Shown piece after piece: positions 7,382 through 15,312 of a DNA stretch of 20,164 nucleotides (position 1 is its first letter; each line of letters starts with the position of its first letter). Source of the DNA: a virus; the IMG/VR virus record IMGVR_UViG_3300027899_000090, positions 1 through 20,164 of that record. One strand, given 5' to 3'. A program made the position numbers and the translations under genes. Under the pieces are notes generated by a model that saw nothing but the letters and a program-made list of their open reading frames with translations, did no database searches and was not told the origin of the DNA.

Positions 7382-8935
7382 TTATTTTAAAGTAGTAAAT
7401 TCTCCATCAACAAAATGAATATGTTGTGCTTTTGCGTCAGTGTGTATCAATATGTGAGACTGACCCCAATTACTTGCACCTAAGTTATATCCTATTCTCA
7501 GATGAGTAGTTGTTCCTACTGAAAGAGCACCATCTTTTCTTCCTGGAGAGTGGTAGTGTCCGACTGCAATTTTAGTGTTTAGCTTTCTAAATTGAAGTAA
7601 TGATCCTCGGCTTCCACCCGATCCAATATCTCCATGCTGTCCAAGTTCCCAACTATTTACTAGATAACTATCACTTCTTCCAAGAGTCTTGAAATTAGGA
7701 AATTTCTTATTTATTAAGAACGGGATAATTCCATTCGGTGCCTCATTATTTAGGATCGCTGCAGAGAACTGCATATATTCTAACGAATTCTTTGGAGTAA
7801 CTGTTTTTCTCCAGTCAGTGTCTTTCAACCACCTGTCAATAAAATCATCGTGATTACTTCGAACGATTACTACATTATAGTCTTGGAATTCTTCCAATCC
7901 AGTCAGCATAGTATCGATCTCGTTCTTTAGAGAATTAGTACCATCTACCTCTTTTCTGTATTGCGCAAACGGATCCTTTATTTCATGGTGATTAATTGAA
8001 ACTCCATCAAATACATCGTGTAAGATCACATGTTCTGGATGGATCTTTGCCATTAGGTCAAAGGTAGCATCGACTACTGACTGATCATGATTACCGTAGT
8101 GAATATCTCCCCAAACAATCGCAGACATCTTGTCAATTCGAGTCACAGTACGATCCTCTGTTCTAAAATAGAGATCAGTAAAGCTACCAGTATCAGTTGC
8201 GGTAACTTGTCGAATAAAGAATACTTCATCGTCCTTTATCTCAACGATTACAAATCCAAGAGTATGATGAAATTCTCCTTTCTTTCCAGATTTAGAATCA
8301 GTGTAATTCTTAACTGTGCATGCACCAGTCGTAAGCATTAGTTTTGGTCTATTTCCTTGAAGAACAGGAATTGGCTCGAGGTGTACTTTTGGTGATCCAA
8401 ACACACATGAGTTAATTCCACTCATTCCTTGAAGACCAGTAAGTGGATCTATTGAGGTTGGTGGAATTTTAACATCTGACATGATCGAGAGATACTTATG
8501 TAAGTCGTGTCGATTTGCATCAAGATACTCACCAATTCTATCTGACCAAGTATCGTATTTCTTATCTGTAAATACTGATGTTGGATTTTTATATCGACCT
8601 GCAATTACATGGATATCTGCATCCAAGAACTCTGCATAAGCTTCGATATTGTTAATAAATTCTTCGTGTACTGGAGTATCGTTCTGTGCCCAAGTTATGA
8701 TAAATCTCTTCTTTTCTCGATTTACCTCCCTTGACTTTGCATTGATAAGTTGAGGTGACTCCTCAACATGCTTAATATTATAACCTAATTTTGAAATCCA
8801 GTGCTGAATCGTTCGTTCAGATCGTTCGAATTTTTCAGCAAGTGTGCGAAGTCGTTTGTCCCATGAAATTTCTTTATTAAAATAGATTTCAGCAATAAAC
8901 TCAATGTCTTCATCTTCTAATTCAGTAAACTTCAT
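7382..8935 (-). CDS. HTH-metallophosphoesterase, phage T5 A1-like
   Basis: Residues about 24-52 (KRLRTLAEKFERSERTIQHWISKLGY) form a helix-turn-helix of the kind found in phage regulatory and terminase-small-like proteins. The C-terminal half is a calcineurin-type metallophosphoesterase with all the expected metal-binding blocks in order: GDIHYGN (276-282), HDVFDG (306-311), RSNHDD (359-364), QHGDIG (433-438) and GHYHSPG (459-465). The middle (about 60-260) is not recognised. The overall type recalls the A1 protein of phage T5, needed for second-step DNA transfer and host DNA degradation, and its relatives in many large phages; this comparison is from memory. Nuclease or phosphodiesterase activity is likely from the intact metal ligands, while the biological role is inferred. 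It follows the ligase fusion by 48 nt and is followed by the 63-aa gene. Confidence 0.75.
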   Translation of the reverse strand: MKFTELEDEDIEFIAEIYFNKEISWDKRLRTLAEKFERSERTIQHWISKLGYNIKHVEESPQLINAKSREVNREKKRFIITWAQNDTPVHEEFINNIEAYAEFLDADIHVIAGRYKNPTSVFTDKKYDTWSDRIGEYLDANRHDLHKYLSIMSDVKIPPTSIDPLTGLQGMSGINSCVFGSPKVHLEPIPVLQGNRPKLMLTTGACTVKNYTDSKSGKKGEFHHTLGFVIVEIKDDEVFFIRQVTATDTGSFTDLYFRTEDRTVTRIDKMSAIVWGDIHYGNHDQSVVDATFDLMAKIHPEHVILHDVFDGVSINHHEIKDPFAQYRKEVDGTNSLKNEIDTMLTGLEEFQDYNVVIVRSNHDDFIDRWLKDTDWRKTVTPKNSLEYMQFSAAILNNEAPNGIIPFLINKKFPNFKTLGRSDSYLVNSWELGQHGDIGSGGSRGSLLQFRKLNTKIAVGHYHSPGRKDGALSVGTTTHLRIGYNLGASNWGQSHILIHTDAKAQHIHFVDGEFTTLK

Positions 8936-8956
8936 ACATTGTAAAAGTTTTGTTGT

Positions 8957-8962
8957 ATTATA
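8957..8962 (-). promoter_or_regulatory. Possible -10 element before the metallophosphoesterase gene
   Basis: The 48-nt gap contains TATAAT on the - strand, 21 nt before the ATG at 8935. No clear -35 or Bacteroidota-type TTTG element is seen at proper spacing. In an AT-rich genome this can occur by chance. Confidence 0.2.
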
Positions 8963-8983
8963 TCTATAAACTTGATATAAGTT

Positions 8984-10903
8984 TTAGATACTGTCCTCCT
9001 TCACATCAGATTCAATAAGTTTAGAATCTAGTAAAGGCGTAATAATCTTTTCTTCAAGAATCAAATCTGTTACTTCAGTGACTACTTCATTTACCCTTAA
9101 CTCAAGTTCCTTTTGAAGATTAAAAAATTCACCAGCGATTGCAGTTGGTACTAATTTTTTAAATTTTGTAAAATCTGAAGTTTGAATAGCCTTAATTACG
9201 TCATCTGATTTTACAAAAATCGGAAGCTCAACAAGTTTAAATTCAGAAGAGAGTCTTAGCGGTATATTCTTCTTCTTTACATAATCCAATTGAAGTACAT
9301 AATCTTTCATTCTGCTTTCAGAAGTTCCCCAAAGTAGCGGAGTATATTCAGGTTGAATTACTTCAAGAATATCTTCAAGTTGTCCGCCTGCAATAATTCT
9401 GACGTCTGCAATTATCTCCGGATACTCTTGTTGAGTTTTTGCAAGCATCATCCTAGTCTCCCTTAGTGAAAACGGTGACTTCTTATTCTGTACATCAGGT
9501 TTAATTGCAACAAAGATAGTCTTATTTCCATTCTTTGCTTTTAACTTTTCAGCTGCTCGAATATGTCCCATCGTTACTGGTTGAAAACTACCAATCAAGA
9601 GATTTACTGGAATAGCCTCAACTTTTTTGTAAGCTCCTTCAGCTACCTCCTTTTCACTAAGTATCGCCTCCTCATTTGAAGATCCTACAAATTCGCTAAA
9701 ACTTGGAAAGAGACTTTCATAAACAGTATCTCCCATTATAACATTTTTAAGTTTAGTTACAATAAGATTAAGTTGAGTAAGTAACTGTGGACTAAAGAAA
9801 CCAGATGAAGACTTCTTTCTAGTTTTTCTAAAGAAATTTAGAAGAATCTTGTATATCTCAGAGTAGGTTTCGTTATTCTTTAATAGTTTAATAATTTCTG
9901 GATCCTTGATTAAGCTTGCATCGAGTTCAAATTCAGGTCTTTTTAAATATTCTGGTACTTCAAGTGAAAGTCCTTCGTATTTACCAGCATATTCTTTGAT
10001 AAAGTCTTTAAACACTGCGTTTACAAGAGAAACATATTTTTCATCGAATGTTTCTCCATTCTCACACATCTTTTGTAATTCTTCAAGACTATATAGCTCA
10101 AAGTTATTCATTAAGTCAATAACAATAAGCCAAATATAATCCTGTGATCTGTTCTCTTTTGGTTTAGTATTAGTTGATACCTTATAATTAAAGATAGGAT
10201 CCACTAGTTTTGCCAAGAATACTGATTCCTCAGATGCCTCATTATAAAATCTAAATACAAGAGTTTCAATATTTCCGTCTAGATTATTCTTTAAAAAAGA
10301 ATTAGGTAACTCTTCGTTTAGGATAGAGAGAATATACTTCGTAAATGAGGTAGTCTTAAATTTTTGATTTAATTCATCTGCGGGTGAATAGACAAACTCT
10401 AGGATTGCTGATTTTTGTTCATCAGTAAGTCGCCCTTCAAAAACAATAGGTGATCTCTCAACTCCAAGGTAATCTGCCCACTTATCTAATTGCTCTTTAT
10501 TTTGAACAGTTGCGACCACATTACCTGCATCATCCATCTTATGAATATACGACAAGATTAGATGATTCTTTGGAAGTCTGTCGTATTTACTACTAACTGT
10601 ATCATTGTTTGTAAAATACTCAAATCCAAAATAGAAATTAGATGGAATTCTCTGCCTCTTTTCAGGAGAAATTGACTCAAAGTATGAAATTGCATGATTA
10701 TAGTACTTCATCAGTACTCTATCTACATAACTTATCTCTCCAGACTTTTTAAAATACTTAAAGTCATCACTCTTGTTCTTCTTTACACCAAAGAAAGTAC
10801 CATCTACTTTTTCATTGATGATAACATATGAGTTAAGGAGACTCTTTAAAAATTCTTCGCCCTTCTTTTCGTATACCTCTTTGAGGTTGTTGATTCCTGC
10901 CAT
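8984..10903 (-). CDS. Ligase-like nucleotidyltransferase fused to NMN adenylyltransferase-like domain
   Basis: Two enzyme domains are visible. The N-terminal part has the covalent nucleotidyltransferase signature of RNA/DNA ligases: INEKVDGT with the KxDG lysine at residue 32, FYFGFEYF (90-97, motif III-like), DGNIETLVFRF (209-219, motif IV-like) and FLAKLVDPIF (229-238, motif V-like). Residues about 240-425 are helical and unassigned. The C-terminal part has the GxFxPxTxGH signature of adenylyl/cytidylyltransferases (GSFQPVTMGH, 438-447), then FSLRETRMML (478-487) and a C-terminal SDDVIKAIQTSDF...LVP. That last element sits where NMN or pantetheine-phosphate adenylyltransferases have ISSTxIR, but a Lys replaces the Arg. 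Long phage proteins annotated as 'cytitidyltransferase' have a similar layout. A polynucleotide ligase with an NAD-making domain is plausible; neither substrate is certain. It starts 5 nt after the 187-aa gene. Confidence 0.7.
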   Translation of the reverse strand: MAGINNLKEVYEKKGEEFLKSLLNSYVIINEKVDGTFFGVKKNKSDDFKYFKKSGEISYVDRVLMKYYNHAISYFESISPEKRQRIPSNFYFGFEYFTNNDTVSSKYDRLPKNHLILSYIHKMDDAGNVVATVQNKEQLDKWADYLGVERSPIVFEGRLTDEQKSAILEFVYSPADELNQKFKTTSFTKYILSILNEELPNSFLKNNLDGNIETLVFRFYNEASEESVFLAKLVDPIFNYKVSTNTKPKENRSQDYIWLIVIDLMNNFELYSLEELQKMCENGETFDEKYVSLVNAVFKDFIKEYAGKYEGLSLEVPEYLKRPEFELDASLIKDPEIIKLLKNNETYSEIYKILLNFFRKTRKKSSSGFFSPQLLTQLNLIVTKLKNVIMGDTVYESLFPSFSEFVGSSNEEAILSEKEVAEGAYKKVEAIPVNLLIGSFQPVTMGHIRAAEKLKAKNGNKTIFVAIKPDVQNKKSPFSLRETRMMLAKTQQEYPEIIADVRIIAGGQLEDILEVIQPEYTPLLWGTSESRMKDYVLQLDYVKKKNIPLRLSSEFKLVELPIFVKSDDVIKAIQTSDFTKFKKLVPTAIAGEFFNLQKELELRVNEVVTEVTDLILEEKIITPLLDSKLIESDVKEDSI

Positions 10904-10908
10904 ACTAA

Positions 10909-11472
10909 TTATTGTGCTGGATTTTCTGTTGGATTTTCTTTAGGAGTCTCTTCAGTTTGAGTAGGCTCTTCTGTCTCTTGCGGTTTCGAATTCATTGCTT
11001 TTCTAATACTAACTGAATCCATGCTAATCGAGATACTTCGTACGTTATCTGAATCCTCTGCGTTCGTTGTAAAGTAGTCAACTATCTTCTTAAGATTCAT
11101 ATTTAATGTCTCTTCTCCAAATCCTCCAGCCTTTTCAATCTTAGCCTTAAGCATTTTTGTTGCATTCCAACTACCATTATAACTTATTGACCAACAGTAA
11201 AATCTTACCTCCTCGTTTTTGCTAGTATAATAGTGTTGCATGTCCTGAATTTTCTGGATTGCACCATTTGCATCACGATAAGTCGTTGCTCTGCCTAATG
11301 TATCTGAAGGAACTCCAAATCTAACGTCGTCAGACAATACTTCCATTAACTGTGAAATACGATCAATGATTTGATCAGCAGTGTATCCTTTCAACGGTCG
11401 GTCGCCGTTCGGGGAACCTGTTTCCTCAGCTTCTTTTAAATATTGTGTGAATCCTTTTAGTTCTCTAGCCAT
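10909..11472 (-). CDS. Late protein with capsid-targeting-like N-terminus, 187 aa
   Basis: No family is recognised. The N-terminus MARELKGFTQYLKEAEE has the aromatic-spaced pattern of T4 capsid-targeting sequences, and LKE-A fits the T4 gp21 cleavage rule (L/I-x-E), with the cut after residue 14. The body (about 25-150) looks folded and mixed alpha/beta, with a helix around ADQIIDRISQLMEVLSDDVRFG and a strand pair VRFYCWSISYNGSW. The last 25 residues are a disordered Pro/Glu/Thr tail. It sits directly behind a late-promoter-like motif that overlaps the stop of the kinase gene, and is followed 5 nt later by the ligase fusion. I infer a late protein, possibly packaged into the head or processed by the prohead protease. 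Confidence 0.65.
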   Translation of the reverse strand: MARELKGFTQYLKEAEETGSPNGDRPLKGYTADQIIDRISQLMEVLSDDVRFGVPSDTLGRATTYRDANGAIQKIQDMQHYYTSKNEEVRFYCWSISYNGSWNATKMLKAKIEKAGGFGEETLNMNLKKIVDYFTTNAEDSDNVRSISISMDSVSIRKAMNSKPQETEEPTQTEETPKENPTENPAQ

Positions 11473-11481
11473 TGCAACTAA

Positions 11482-11498
11482 TTTTTTATTATTTATTA
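11482..11498 (-). promoter_or_regulatory. Late-promoter-like motif overlapping the kinase stop codon
   Basis: The - strand reads TAATAAATAATAAAAAA. ATAAATAAT ends 15 nt before the ATG at 11472. The motif begins inside the kinase gene: its last codons AAT AAA TAA are the motif core. Confidence 0.6.
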
Positions 11499-12103
11499 GA
11501 GAAGTTCAACGCATGTTCACTAAAGTTCGTAATCATAGCATTAAATTCAGCCACACTAATCTCATTAAAATGATTAGTGAACTCCATATAACGATTTCCA
11601 CGATCAGGATCGTATACATAGTCGCTAAATTGGTCAATTACTAAGTTAAAGAGGGAACTTTCTGCTTCATAATCTTCAAAGTTACTAAAGTAGTCCTTTT
11701 CTCTCTTTTCTGGAGTTGGCATGCTCTTTCTAGTAAGATAAACGAGCGCACAGTTCATATAGAGATCACTTTTAAGAATCTTTTCAAATTCATCTAGCAA
11801 TCTTTGCTGATCTAGTCGTTTTCTATAGATAGACCATACATATGCTGAAAAGATAGATCTATCAAATACAAGTATCTTGTCCTTTAAGATAGTCTTGTTT
11901 AATTCAAGGATAGTTAGCACATTTGCTATGCTAAAATAGTGTACTCCTGGACCAGCGTCATGATCTCTTATCCCAAGATAATCAATATACTTTGCAAAGA
12001 GAAACTTATAGTAGATTATGTCAGGATTTTGATTCTGTTTAAAGAATTCCTCAAGTAGGTGTGTTTTGCCAGAGTGTCGCGGGCCCTCGATAAAAATTAT
12101 CAT
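11489..12103 (-). CDS. P-loop kinase, dNMP/deoxynucleoside or polynucleotide kinase-like
   Basis: A Walker A motif GPRHSGKT (residues 7-14) opens the protein. LVFDRSIFSAYVW (78-90) carries the Asp-Arg-Ser triad typical of thymidylate and deoxynucleoside kinases. The C-terminal half is helical, with DPDRGNRY before the last helix pair. At 204 aa it has the usual length of a dNMP kinase. Its start overlaps the stop of the HAD gene by four bases (ATGA), so the pair is translationally coupled. A kinase beside a HAD phosphatase repeats the two activities of T4 polynucleotide kinase-phosphatase (PseT), here as separate proteins, although the DRS motif also fits a nucleotide kinase such as a T4 gp1 analogue. 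The substrate cannot be decided from the sequence. Confidence 0.72.
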   Translation of the reverse strand: MIIFIEGPRHSGKTHLLEEFFKQNQNPDIIYYKFLFAKYIDYLGIRDHDAGPGVHYFSIANVLTILELNKTILKDKILVFDRSIFSAYVWSIYRKRLDQQRLLDEFEKILKSDLYMNCALVYLTRKSMPTPEKREKDYFSNFEDYEAESSLFNLVIDQFSDYVYDPDRGNRYMEFTNHFNEISVAEFNAMITNFSEHALNFSNK

Positions 12104-12681
12104 AGTAATTGTATTCTTTGTTCTTCTGAAAGTTTAATATTTTCTATTTTAAACATTTTTGACTTATCTACAATATAAGTAGACAGTTTACACTTTGGAG
12201 CTCCAAAAAACTTAAGTGGATCTTCATTAAGAGACTCAAATACTTGGTGATATTTCTGTATCTGCTCAATTGAATCTTCATATACTTTAACTTCTACTAG
12301 ATTTGGTAATTGCCGCATTATCTCAAGAGCAGTGGTCGTCTTATCTGATTTTCTTCCTAGCAAATAGATTTGATCAAATCGCATTCCTCTTTTTTCTAAT
12401 ACTTCTCGAACTTCCTTCTCAAGTTCGCTAACTCTATGTGTGATTACAATAGATAAGTAGTCTTCTCGATTCTCTCCATCCTTCCATGCACTGAATACTG
12501 GGCCAATTGCCTGAATATTATGTGAATCTTCGCATAGGGAGATCGGGTGATCGTAGAATTCGTATGGAGTCTCGAAGTCGAATCCATGTTGTATATCTAT
12601 ATGTCGATTACTCGTGTAACTAGGTACCCTTACGATCGTTTCATCAAAATCAAAAATCTGTAATACTTTTACTTTATCCAT
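12100..12681 (-). CDS. HAD-superfamily phosphatase, RNA-repair (SAK)-type
   Basis: All four HAD motifs are visible: IFDFDETIV with nucleophile Asp11 and general acid Asp13; VITHR with Thr81; a Lys at 111 or 114 in GRKSDKTT; and VYEDSIEQI with the acidic pair Glu135-Asp136. The DFDET start, the large insert between motifs I and II (about residues 20-75) and the THR motif fit 'Swiss army knife RNA repair-like' HAD proteins, which often occur near ligases and kinases in phages. Partners are the overlapping P-loop kinase and, two genes further on, the ligase-like fusion. A 2',3'- or 3'-phosphatase acting on nucleic acid ends is the leading idea, by context. It is transcribed divergently from the 163-aa gene across a 56-nt gap. 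Confidence 0.75.
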   Translation of the reverse strand: MDKVKVLQIFDFDETIVRVPSYTSNRHIDIQHGFDFETPYEFYDHPISLCEDSHNIQAIGPVFSAWKDGENREDYLSIVITHRVSELEKEVREVLEKRGMRFDQIYLLGRKSDKTTTALEIMRQLPNLVEVKVYEDSIEQIQKYHQVFESLNEDPLKFFGAPKCKLSTYIVDKSKMFKIENIKLSEEQRIQLL

Positions 12682-12710
12682 GGTAGTTATCTTATCTACT
12701 ATATTCTATT

Positions 12711-12726
12711 GATAAATAATAAAAAG
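12711..12726 (+). promoter_or_regulatory. Late-promoter-like motif before the 163-aa/uvsY/uvsW operon
   Basis: The + strand reads GATAAATAATAAAAAG, with ATAAATAAT ending 17 nt before the GTG start at 12738. It lies in the divergent gap between the HAD gene and the 163-aa gene. Confidence 0.6.
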
Positions 12727-12737
12727 TTTTAACCCAG

Positions 12738-13229
12738 GTGAGACAAAAGTTCATAAAACTATTCGAAGACTATACTAAGGATCAATCTGAGACTCCAGTG
12801 TCTGGCGAAGCATGGACTCACGTTCGTGATACTATTCAAACTAGAAGACCGTTCGTAATTATCGTGTTTAAGAACAAGGATAGTTATGCTAGCGCACTTG
12901 CTAAGGATCTTTCTACATATGAATGTATCAAACAAACGGCAATCATCTTTACTTCAGAAGGAGAAAAGAGATATCCATCTGTCTTCTTTTCACTAGACCA
13001 TGATCAAGAATTTAGTAATAAAGTAAAGGAGCTTTATGAAAAATTCAAGATAAAATCGCTAGTCGTTGGCAAAGCAAATTCTGAGTATTCTACCCTCTAC
13101 CTTGATGACGGGACCTCGACTGATTTTGGAAACGAGATTGTTTCTACACTAAGTCCAGAAGAGTTAGAGTCCTCTGATCAATTTAAGTTAGGATCAGTAT
13201 ACTATAGATTTATTACATTTGAAGGATAA
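12738..13229 (+). CDS. Hypothetical late protein, 163 aa
   Basis: No family is recognised. It starts at GTG, the only suitable codon near the upstream motif; this gives MRQKFIKLFEDYTKD, whose aromatic spacing is like the capsid-targeting-type N-termini of other late genes here (LFE-D also satisfies L-x-E, though less convincingly). The rest looks like a compact alpha/beta domain: strands FVIIVFKN, QTAIIFTS, SVFFSLDHD, SLVVG and a C-terminal VYYRFITFEG. It leads a + strand operon with probable uvsY 32 nt downstream and uvsW after that, so it may work in recombination-dependent replication or simply share late timing. A Rossmann-like fold is possible, but no catalytic motif is seen. Confidence 0.65.
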   Translation: MRQKFIKLFEDYTKDQSETPVSGEAWTHVRDTIQTRRPFVIIVFKNKDSYASALAKDLSTYECIKQTAIIFTSEGEKRYPSVFFSLDHDQEFSNKVKELYEKFKIKSLVVGKANSEYSTLYLDDGTSTDFGNEIVSTLSPEELESSDQFKLGSVYYRFITFEG

Positions 13230-13261
13230 ACCCAATCCAATAAATTAGTATAACTACTCGT

Positions 13262-13711
13262 ATGAGCGATGTACCTGAATCAAATTCCAAGAAACCATCA
13301 ATAACTGAGAGATTTCAAAAGCGACGTTCTGATATTTCAAAAGAAATCTATGAAAGTATCGAACGTCTCTCAAACCTAAAGACCCTAAAGGATGCTCAAG
13401 TACAGATGCTCTCACTAAGACAGAGACTACTTGAGGACAACCATACTCTACTCGAGAATATAACTATGCTTAGAAAAAAGTATAGAGAAGAACGCGCTGC
13501 TGAGATGGAGAATATCTCAAAGAATCTTCAATTAAGGTATCAGTCCAACGAAAAAACTGTTGTTATTGAGGGTAGAACATCTGCCACTAAAGAATACTTG
13601 GAAATATTTGAAAATCAAGTAGCATTCTTTACTGATTCAATCAAGACAATTGATAATATTATCTTTGGAATAAAGACGCGGCTCGATATTGAAAAGACCC
13701 TGGGCCTCTAA
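13262..13711 (+). CDS. uvsY: Probable UvsY-like recombination mediator
   Basis: At 149 aa it is close to T4 UvsY (137 aa). It is predicted to be almost entirely helical, with long charged helices (about 20-45 and 55-90) and a C-terminal helical segment YLEIFENQVAFFTDSIKTIDNIIFGIKTRLDIEKTLGL. In spacing and character this matches the UvsY C-terminus that drives oligomerisation. UvsY loads the UvsX recombinase onto single-stranded DNA displacing gp32. The strongest support is position: it lies 14 nt before a clear UvsW helicase gene, and uvsW and uvsY are near neighbours in T4. There is no sharp sequence motif to prove it, and a generic coiled-coil protein is the alternative. The preceding sequence AATAAATTAG is only a weak match to the late motif. 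Confidence 0.5.
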   Translation: MSDVPESNSKKPSITERFQKRRSDISKEIYESIERLSNLKTLKDAQVQMLSLRQRLLEDNHTLLENITMLRKKYREERAAEMENISKNLQLRYQSNEKTVVIEGRTSATKEYLEIFENQVAFFTDSIKTIDNIIFGIKTRLDIEKTLGL

Positions 13712-13725
13712 AAAAATCGAACTAT

Positions 13726-15300
13726 GTGTTACGATTTAAACTCATCAACGATAACAACACAATTAAACTAGTTAACTTTGATCTTAACTCTGAAAGAAAC
13801 GATCTATTCAAATTCTTTAAGAGAAAATCTAAGAAGGCAGCGTTTAATGTTCTAGTTGATCGTGGTGTTTGGGATGGATTTGATCACTTTATTAATAAAG
13901 AAGGAGAAATTTCAGTCAGTCTCTGGAAAGAAGTTTACAATTTTGCTAATGCCTATGGTTACGACTGCGAAATTGAAGGAATCGACGCTCTGCTTAGCCT
14001 AGGACTAGATCGTGATAAGTATCTAAAGTATGTAAATCGACTACTTGATGGAGTAGTTGATGAGCATAACTTACCAATTGTTCCTAGAGAATATCAAGTA
14101 GAAGGAGCTTTTCGTGCAATCAAGTATAAATTCTGTACTCAGGAACTTGCAACCTCTTCTGGTAAAACCCTAATCTTCTATATCTATAATTCATTCTTAA
14201 GAGATGCAAAAAAGGTTGACTCTTCTCGCAAAAGTCTTATAATAGTTCCAAACGTTTCCCTAGTCAACCAAACTGCTGACAAATTTAGGTTATATTCTGT
14301 TGGTAAAACACAATGGAATATCTGTGAAATTGGAGGAGATGATAGATTTAACCAAGCTCAATTTGATAGTAGTGAATTAGTAATTTCAACATATCAAAGC
14401 TTACATAATCTTCCTAAGGAAATATTCAAAGCATTCACAGTGGTTTGTGTAGATGAGACTCATAAATCTCGTGGAAATTCGATTAAAGAAATCCTTCTAG
14501 CCTGCTCCAATTGGAAATATCGATTAGGTCTTTCTGGAACTGTGAAGATTGAGGAGAAATTCTCAGACTTTTTTAGAGTTCAGGAAAATGTTGGACCTCT
14601 AGTAATGATACTTTCAGCAAAACATCTTATCGATAAAGGGTTCTCTCCAAATATCCAGATACAGATCTTGAACCTTAAGTACGATAGATCTGATCCATAC
14701 CTTAAAGCCTATTGGGAAGTAAAGAACACTAGTAAGGACACTTATGCAAGTGCAAAGGATTACGGCAGAGACATGTTAGCAATTGAACGCAATTTCATAT
14801 TTGACAGTGAACCTCGACTAGAGTTTATTAACTCACTAGTAAAGAAATTTGAAAAGAACACACTAATCCTTTTCTCTGATATAAAGAACAAGTACGGCAA
14901 GAAGATTCAGCAGAAATTACTTGAGTGGAATAGTGATACTTTCTATATAGATGGAAGTATCGAATCCACTGACCGAGATGATTTTAAACAGACAATGGAA
15001 TCCAAAGGCAATGTAGTAATAGTTGCCTCGTATGGTACTTTTTCCACCGGAATTGACCTGAAAAATGTGCATAATATTGTATTTGCAGAGTCAACTAAAG
15101 CTGAGATCACAATACGCCAATCAATTGGCCGCGGAATGCGAAAGCTTGCAGAAAAGAATCACGTAACTATCTGGGATCTAGTAGATCAATTAGATGGATA
15201 CATGGTAAAGCACGCAGAAAAGCGAGAAGAAATATACAGAGATCAAGAGTTCAAGATTGCTAAGAAAGAAGTCATCTTGTCTCAAGAATCATCTGTATAA
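13726..15300 (+). CDS. uvsW: UvsW-like superfamily 2 DNA helicase
   Basis: T4 UvsW unwinds branched and R-loop DNA, driving fork regression and the switch from origin- to recombination-dependent replication. Helicase motifs appear in order: PREYQ (120-124), Walker A TSSGKT (143-148), LIIVPNVSLVNQ (171-182), ISTYQSL (220-226), DETH (243-246, where T4 has DECH), SGT (270-272), VIVASYGTFSTGIDLKNVHNIV (about 431-452) and QSIGRGMR (465-472). The N-terminal DRGVWDGFDHF matches the UvsW N-terminal domain. At 524 aa it is close to T4 UvsW (about 500). The start is GTG; an ATG two bases earlier is out of frame and soon meets a stop. It probably shares the late-motif transcript starting at 12711, as expected for a gene that T4 expresses late. 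It converges on phoH with 12 nt between stops. Confidence 0.9.
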   Translation: MLRFKLINDNNTIKLVNFDLNSERNDLFKFFKRKSKKAAFNVLVDRGVWDGFDHFINKEGEISVSLWKEVYNFANAYGYDCEIEGIDALLSLGLDRDKYLKYVNRLLDGVVDEHNLPIVPREYQVEGAFRAIKYKFCTQELATSSGKTLIFYIYNSFLRDAKKVDSSRKSLIIVPNVSLVNQTADKFRLYSVGKTQWNICEIGGDDRFNQAQFDSSELVISTYQSLHNLPKEIFKAFTVVCVDETHKSRGNSIKEILLACSNWKYRLGLSGTVKIEEKFSDFFRVQENVGPLVMILSAKHLIDKGFSPNIQIQILNLKYDRSDPYLKAYWEVKNTSKDTYASAKDYGRDMLAIERNFIFDSEPRLEFINSLVKKFEKNTLILFSDIKNKYGKKIQQKLLEWNSDTFYIDGSIESTDRDDFKQTMESKGNVVIVASYGTFSTGIDLKNVHNIVFAESTKAEITIRQSIGRGMRKLAEKNHVTIWDLVDQLDGYMVKHAEKREEIYRDQEFKIAKKEVILSQESSV

Positions 15301-15312
15301 TTCTATCTACTC

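Noticed and set aside
8968-8984. Inverted repeat AAACTT/AAGTTT before the metallophosphoesterase gene as a terminator
   Set aside because: The 6-bp AT-rich stem has no T tract in the leftward direction and is of a kind expected by chance in this base composition.
13724-13768. ATG at 13724 as the uvsW start
   Set aside because: It is out of frame with the helicase and reaches a stop after 15 codons; the GTG at 13726 gives the UvsW N-terminus.
15301-15312. Terminator between the convergent uvsW and phoH genes
   Set aside because: The 12-nt gap and its flanks hold no inverted repeat that I can see.
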